The translations under genes and the position numbers were made by a program. From NCBI GenBank assembly GCA_003575245.1, contig NMQN01000479.1, positions 1-16,163 on the forward strand: 16,163 nucleotides of DNA. The letters are read 5' to 3'. This document shows, one piece after another, positions 12,768 to 16,163 of the stretch (positions are counted from its first letter, which is position 1; each line of letters opens with the position of its first letter). The notes under the pieces were generated by a model. The model did not search any database. It was given only the letters and a program-made list of their open reading frames with translations, and was not told the origin of the DNA. This stretch comes from Candidatus Atribacteria bacterium 1244-E10-H5-B2 (lineage in GTDB: Bacteria; Atribacterota; JS1; SB-45; 34-128).

Positions 12768-12920
12768 TCACCAAATTTTACGAATGATTTTCCTACCTAA
12801 AATTTTATTCTTTACTCTCCTGGCCACCTTTTTAGGATCTCCTGAAGTTATAACTTTTACATCATTAAGTTTACGAGCTAATTTATAGAGAAAGCTAACT
12901 GTCTTATTCATATTACTCAT
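12768..12920 (-). CDS. Small basic hypothetical protein, 50 aa
   Basis: An AAGGGGG SD lies 9 nt before an ATG opening a 50-codon frame: MSNMNKTVSFLYKLARKLND, then VKVITSGDPKKVARRVKNK and ILGRKIIRKIW. The 'SGDPKKVARRVKNK' stretch resembles small proteins often annotated as hypothetical in phage and plasmid genomes, whose function I do not know. It is strongly basic and helical, so nucleic-acid binding is plausible. It ends the accessory block, 22 nt after the gene at 12943, and its stop is TGA. A second ATG at codon 4 is also possible. Confidence 0.65.
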   Translation of the reverse strand: MSNMNKTVSFLYKLARKLNDVKVITSGDPKKVARRVKNKILGRKIIRKIW

Positions 12921-12942
12921 TTAATTAAACCCCCTTTTTTAT

Positions 12943-13176
12943 TTAATAACCTCTTTTATTCAAGAATATTGCTCTCCTATGATCATCAGGAATAGATTTT
13001 TTATGTTTTCCTCTTTCCCGGGAATCTCGGGAATCTTCCTTCCCCTTAATAAATCCCTCAATAAGTTTTAAAGCCCTCGAATATTTATTTCTTTCTCTTT
13101 CCGTCAGGTCTTCCTTTTTCAATTCCACCTTATAAAAAGACCTGGTCTCTTTTAAAGCCTCTACCTTCAGAACCAT
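12943..13176 (-). CDS. Hypothetical protein, 77 aa, paralogue of the gene at 15731
   Basis: Residues 1-48 align closely with residues 1-48 of the protein at 15731: both share the pattern ETRxFYKxELKKxDLTERER followed by KYSxALKLIExFIxGKE. The C-terminal 30 residues differ and are basic. I recognise no known family; the shared half is probably a two-helix unit. An AAGGAAGTGA SD precedes the ATG. This gene and its paralogue bracket the accessory block, suggesting that the block grew by duplication. Confidence 0.7.
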   Translation of the reverse strand: MVLKVEALKETRSFYKVELKKEDLTERERNKYSRALKLIEGFIKGKEDSRDSRERGKHKKSIPDDHRRAIFLNKRGY

Positions 13177-13222
13177 TTTTTAAGATCACTTCCTTAATTT
13201 TGGTTTATGCTTTTATAAACAA

Positions 13223-13301
13223 CCCTGCTCCCTGGAATAGACCTTCTGGTCCGGAGAGCAGGGAACGGCAACCCGGGGAATTGGAATAAGCCAGATTGCC
13301 G
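13223..13301. repeat. Two adjacent intergenic hairpins
   Basis: CCCTGCTC (13223-13230) pairs with GAGCAGGG (13256-13263), with GACC-TTCT-GGTC nested inside (13240-13251). Two bases on, CGGCAA (13266-13271) pairs with TTGCCG (13296-13301). The hairpins share a TGGAATA...CC...GCC/GTCCGG-like core and look related. They lie in the 142-bp gap between the lipoprotein and the gene at 12943 and may be a terminator, processing site or mobile palindromic repeat. No T-run follows on the minus strand. Confidence 0.6.
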
Positions 13302-13318
13302 GGATTCGATTCTTTAAT

Positions 13319-13744
13319 TTATTTTATTTTGACTCTCTTAGCTACTTCCTGGCTTCCCCAACTCCAAACAATTATTAAAATTCCTTGTGGAGCATTTTTA
13401 ATCGAATACAGATACGTTGGAATTTTAGCTATTAGATAATCCCGTTCGCCTGGCTTTAATTCTATTTCAGGCCAAGCGTTAGAGGTTCTCGCATATAAAG
13501 GGCATCCATCGACATCTTTTACTATCATATTTACACTACCTTTCCAAACATTTTCCCCTTTATTAGTAGCGTAACACTGAGTTACATAATAATCCGGTCG
13601 ATACCTTTCTACCACTGCCTCTGAAAATAGTATATCTTCTGGACTTAAAGTTAATACAGATTGTTTTTTATTCCCTTCACCACAACCCGATAAAAATATA
13701 GCTAATATTAAAAATAAGACTACCAAAAAATACTTCCTTTTCAT
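13319..13744 (-). CDS. Small lipoprotein of unknown function
   Basis: A type II signal peptide is clear: MKRKYFLVVLFLILAIF followed by the lipobox LSGC, with the lipidated Cys at position 21. The mature part (about 120 aa) looks beta-rich, with WKGSVNMIVKDVDG and ELKPGERDYLIAKIP, as in FxLYD or CARDB-like extracellular domains, though the match is too weak to name. It has two more cysteines that could pair. It should be anchored outside the cytoplasmic membrane. An AAGGGGA SD precedes the ATG. Its signal-coding DNA is nearly identical to that of the gene at 14368. A lipoprotein on a mobile element may alter host surface traits or exclude related phages, but that is a guess. Confidence 0.75.
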   Translation of the reverse strand: MKRKYFLVVLFLILAIFLSGCGEGNKKQSVLTLSPEDILFSEAVVERYRPDYYVTQCYATNKGENVWKGSVNMIVKDVDGCPLYARTSNAWPEIELKPGERDYLIAKIPTYLYSIKNAPQGILIIVWSWGSQEVAKRVKIK

Positions 13745-13782
13745 TTCTTAAATTCCCCTTTTTTATATTTTTTTAAATTGGA

Positions 13783-14319
13783 TCACCCAGTCTTTAAAAT
13801 CTTATGCTTTCGTTTATATTCCCGGTTATATTCCCTGATCTTTTCCTTATTCTTTTCTATCCAAAGTTCTCTCCTGGCCTGACAGGCCTCTTTATTCTCC
13901 TGGTAATATTTCAAGTTCCTTTTCTTGATCGCTTTTTTATTGCTCATATACCATTTTGAAGTAAGCTCTTTTAAATATTCTTTGTGTTTTTCTCGGTAAC
14001 TTTTAGAATAAATGCTCCGCTTTTTCTTGTTAGCTTTCAGATATTCTCTATTCTGTATCAGCATTTTAACCCGGTTATGGTAATAATATTTTAGACTTTC
14101 CAGGCTCCGGCAGGCTCTGCAGATGTTCATTCTACCGTCAAGATTCCGCTTGTCTAACGAAAACTTGAAGATCGGCTTTGTTTCTCCACATTTCGAGCAA
14201 GTTTTAAAGTGTATAGGTTTTATCTGATTCTCTCTATCCTGCAAGTCCTGCTCCACATCAGAATAACGGGTATCAAATTCAAATTCTTTTTTCACTTTTT
14301 CACCTTCTTTAAAAATCAT
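13783..14319 (-). CDS. Zinc-finger protein with basic coiled tail (HNH-associated type)
   Basis: Residues 41-70 hold a four-cysteine zinc site: CSKCGETKPIFKFSLDKRN, then CRAC at 67-70. The 'CxxCgxxKp...F..dk.n.DG..n.CraC' form is found in phage HNH endonucleases and endonuclease VII-like proteins. The HNH or Endo VII catalytic histidines are not visible. Instead residues 75-178 are a Lys/Glu-rich helix with repeated Y(R/Q)EK(N/H)KE-like segments. It is probably a DNA-binding protein without nuclease activity. The ATG at 14319 has no SD; a GTG at 14295, behind GAAGGTG, is a good alternative. The stop is TGA. Confidence 0.65.
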   Translation of the reverse strand: MIFKEGEKVKKEFEFDTRYSDVEQDLQDRENQIKPIHFKTCSKCGETKPIFKFSLDKRNLDGRMNICRACRSLESLKYYYHNRVKMLIQNREYLKANKKKRSIYSKSYREKHKEYLKELTSKWYMSNKKAIKKRNLKYYQENKEACQARRELWIEKNKEKIREYNREYKRKHKILKTG

Positions 14320-14367
14320 ACTGACAATTCGTCCAGGATACCCCTAAGACCGCCTTTTCTTTTTTCA

Positions 14368-15030
14368 TCACTTTTTTATATTGAGTTCGGGTTCTGATTT
14401 GCTCTTGCAGTCAATAATCAAATACCAATCCTTATCAATATTCGATATAAACAAACCCACCTTACTAAGAGAGGTATCCCATGAGGTCTTGTCTTCATTA
14501 TCCTTGGCAAGGCTCTTAACCGTAAATATTCTCCCATATTTTTTTTTGAGATACGGCTGGACGTCAAGATAAAATTTAAAAAGCTTACTGAAATTTTCCC
14601 TGGAAGAAGGAATTATAAAGAAAGTGCTCATAAGTCTGCCCTCCTCAAAAGAATAATTCATATAACAATCAAGGCCTTCCATTTTTCCCTTATATTGCAA
14701 CAAATCCTCATTCTCAACATTCTCTTTAAACCCGGCTTTTTCTATTTTTTTAACGTCTTCTCTGCTCATACTCCAGGTTGTATTTAGAAAATTGTAATTA
14801 TTTACTTTGTCTGGTTCCGCTTGCTTAAATTCTTGTTTCCCGGGTGGTGGTGAAATAGTATATCCCGCCTCTTTTTCTTTAATTGACAGGACAGGATTAC
14901 TAACTATACGAACGACATTCCCTTCGCTATCTAATATCTTATACATCATTGCATCGATGCCGGAAGTATTAATTATAAAAAACATAGCTAATATTAAAAC
15001 TAAACCTACTAAAAAATATTTCCTTTTCAT
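14368..15030 (-). CDS. Exported protein of unknown function, 220 aa
   Basis: The N-terminus MKRKYFLVGLVLILAMFFII is a signal peptide or membrane anchor without a lipobox cysteine. The mature part opens with YKILDSEGNVVRIVSNP, then a proline-rich PPPGKQEF stretch. From about residue 78 it has NFLNTTWSMSREDVKKIEKA, resembling a repeat domain ('f.nt.WGMs.eeVkk.E') seen in secreted bacterial hypotheticals. The rest is alpha/beta. It probably acts in the periplasm or at the cell surface. An AAAGGAG SD lies 8 nt before the ATG, 18 nt after the upstream gene, so both share a transcript. The stop is TGA. Confidence 0.7.
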   Translation of the reverse strand: MKRKYFLVGLVLILAMFFIINTSGIDAMMYKILDSEGNVVRIVSNPVLSIKEKEAGYTISPPPGKQEFKQAEPDKVNNYNFLNTTWSMSREDVKKIEKAGFKENVENEDLLQYKGKMEGLDCYMNYSFEEGRLMSTFFIIPSSRENFSKLFKFYLDVQPYLKKKYGRIFTVKSLAKDNEDKTSWDTSLSKVGLFISNIDKDWYLIIDCKSKSEPELNIKK

Positions 15031-15048
15031 TTTTTAAACTCCTTTCAT

Positions 15049-15750
15049 TTATTTAAAAATAGTCTCCTGCAAAATTCTATTTAAGATCTCCTTCTGGCTT
15101 TTATGTAGTTTTAAATTAATGCTCAAGTACCCGTTATCTTCTACCGATATGTTTATAGCAGAAGGCTTGACTATCTTCACCGGCTTTAATGGCTCGGCTT
15201 CTATTGATTCTAATATTAAAGGCTCAACTTCTTCTACTCGCTTTAAAGGGGTCTTTACTTTCCTTCGCTTTTGGCTAGATATCCCTTTAAAAGCCTTCAA
15301 AATGATACCGAAGGTAACATCTAACATGGCCTCTTCGTTCTGCAAAAAATCCCTCTGGTTGTCGAAAGTTACCATTACCCCGACCCGACGATTTACAGGT
15401 TGGTAGTCTCTGACAAAAAGAGGTACAGCACCGAGACTTAAATAGGGGATTTTTGCCCAAAGTTTTAAAGTTTCTCCCTTGCTAATTGAAATGTGACAAA
15501 ACAACAAACCATTATAGGAATATTTTATATAGGTCTCTAAATAATCCTTTCTGACCTGAACTTTTAAACTAGCGGTAATAAAGCGATCCAACTTTAAGTA
15601 AAGATTTATGATCCATTCTGGCCTTCCCTCCGTGTAGAATTCTTCATTAAAGGTTCTCATCTTGTTTCTCCTCTCAATTTTTTCTTTTCTATCTTCTAAT
15701 AATTGAGACTTAAAATCGTAGTTAACCAATTCAACTAGCTCTTTCCCCAT
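15049..15750 (-). CDS. Hypothetical protein, possible DUF5655-like domain
   Basis: The central part (about 50-155) reads like the DUF5655 pattern: a strand with RKDYLETYIKYSYNGLLFCH, a second strand ETLKLWAKIPYLS, then GVMVTFDNQRDF and a helix MLDVTFGIILKAF. The match is weak and the function of that domain is unclear. A basic linker (KRRKVKTPLKR) joins a C-terminal segment (200-233) rich in hydrophobic strands and helix. The start is uncertain: the ATG at 15750 overlaps the upstream gene by 20 nt with a GGGGGT run, while the ATG at 15660 has a much better AGAGGAG SD at 7 nt. The shorter form keeps the whole domain. Confidence 0.6.
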   Translation of the reverse strand: MGKELVELVNYDFKSQLLEDRKEKIERRNKMRTFNEEFYTEGRPEWIINLYLKLDRFITASLKVQVRKDYLETYIKYSYNGLLFCHISISKGETLKLWAKIPYLSLGAVPLFVRDYQPVNRRVGVMVTFDNQRDFLQNEEAMLDVTFGIILKAFKGISSQKRRKVKTPLKRVEEVEPLILESIEAEPLKPVKIVKPSAINISVEDNGYLSINLKLHKSQKEILNRILQETIFK

Positions 15751-16045
15751 GGCTACCCCCTTTATTTTTCCCTAATTTTTTATTACGATATTGCTTATTA
15801 TGCTTTCTTATTTTATCTCTATTTTTAATACGATATTCCCCTTGATATTTCTTTATTTCATCCTGATTTTCGACATAATAATCTTTTTTAGTCTCTCCGG
15901 ATTTCTCTTTTCCCGAAATGAATCTTTCTATTAATTTCAGAGCCTTTGAATATTTATCTCTTTCTCTCTCTGTCAGGTCTTTCTTCTTCAATTCCAACTT
16001 ATAAAAGGCTCTTGTCTCTTCTAAATTTTTTAGATTTACTATCAT
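15731..16045 (-). CDS. Hypothetical protein, 104 aa, paralogue of the gene at 12943
   Basis: Residues 1-48 share the ETRxFYKxELKKxDLTERER module with the protein at 12943. The C-terminal half instead carries YYVENQDEIKKYQGEYR and KNRDKIRKHNKQYRNKK, a basic helix of the kind that ends the zinc-finger protein at 13783. It therefore looks like a chimera of two modules from this block. No strong SD precedes the ATG; AAGATTGA is the nearest. It is the first gene of the leftward accessory run and diverges from the plus-strand gene at 16139. Function unknown; the stop is TGA. Confidence 0.65.
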   Translation of the reverse strand: MIVNLKNLEETRAFYKLELKKKDLTERERDKYSKALKLIERFISGKEKSGETKKDYYVENQDEIKKYQGEYRIKNRDKIRKHNKQYRNKKLGKNKGGSHGERAS

Positions 16046-16107
16046 TTTAAATCAATCTTTTTAAGGAGAGAGCTTGGGTTCAAGATGCAAATGCAACACT
16101 TAACTTT

Positions 16108-16132
16108 GGTATAATATACCGAAAGAAAGGAG
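16108..16132 (+). promoter_or_regulatory. Extended -10 promoter and SD of the gene at 16139
   Basis: TGGTATAAT (16107-16115) is an extended -10 element and lies in a palindrome GGTATAATATACC (16108-16120). An AAAGGAG SD (16126-16132) follows 6 nt before the ATG. No good -35 is seen, as is usual for extended -10 promoters. The palindrome may be an operator. Confidence 0.55.
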
Positions 16133-16138
16133 TTGCAT

Positions 16139-16163
16139 ATGGCTCATTGTTATCAGTTAAGTA
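16139..16163 (+). CDS. Start of a plus-strand gene, cut by the window end
   Basis: The visible N-terminus is MAHCYQLS. A strong SD and promoter show that a gene begins here. The opening resembles IS30-family transposases, which often start with a short Y-x-L-(T/S) segment before an 'EER' motif, and ATGCAAC (16091-16097) faces GTTGCAT (16132-16138) as short inverted repeats near a possible element end. Eight residues are too few to be sure. If the window were circular, this frame would continue for 20 codons and stop at 60-62, overlapping the start of the gene at 55. Confidence 0.4.

Noticed and set aside
13223..13312. tRNA-like structure (GATTCGATTC resembles a T-loop)
   Set aside because: The arms do not form a cloverleaf with acceptor and anticodon stems; two simple hairpins explain the pairing.

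Overview
This window looks like part of an AT-rich, bacterial, phage- or plasmid-like mobile element. Nearly all genes lie on the minus strand, are short and tightly packed, and have strong Shine-Dalgarno (SD) sequences of the AAAGGAG type. TGA ends several intact genes (terL, the zinc-finger gene at 13783, 14368, 15731), so the standard code is in use. A lipobox protein points to a bacterial host. The host cannot be named from the sequence; a low-GC, uncultured-type bacterium is only an impression.

Reading along the minus strand from right to left: (1) 12768-16045 is an accessory block of unknown small proteins, including a lipoprotein, a second exported protein, a CxxC/CxxC zinc-finger protein and two paralogous small proteins near its two ends. 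(2) 11865-12503 is a short tyrosine recombinase with a good promoter. (3) 10318-11748 is a partition module: ParA (type Ib, no N-terminal HTH), a ribbon-helix-helix partner, a 65-aa protein and a heptad-repeat array that is the best centromere candidate. (4) 8300-10259 is an early-type module: an excisionase-like HTH protein under a clear promoter, a PC4-like ssDNA-binding protein, a gene interrupted by an in-frame TGA, a 40-aa basic protein, a coiled-coil protein and a degenerate CHC2-type zinc finger. (5) 5756-8179 is a large primase-SF3 helicase, followed by a striking iteron-flanked AT-rich segment (5553-5743) that looks like a replication origin. (6) 3058-5034 holds the small and large terminase subunits. 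(7) 451-3057 is a 2.6-kb stretch with no convincing gene but many repeats: a near-palindrome surrounded by CCACACCAA decamers, helically phased repeats, and a family of 23-bp units whose two direct half-sites change together. (8) A plus-strand gene of unknown function (55-450) and the start of another plus-strand gene (16139 onward) lie at the ends.

Taken together, the element appears able to integrate or resolve (recombinase), partition (ParA/RHH), replicate (primase-helicase plus iteron origin) and package DNA (TerS/TerL), yet no portal, capsid or tail gene is visible. No structural gene follows terL, only repeats. A packaging-competent satellite or phage-plasmid is the leading inference; a phage whose structural genes lie outside the window, or a decayed element, remains possible.
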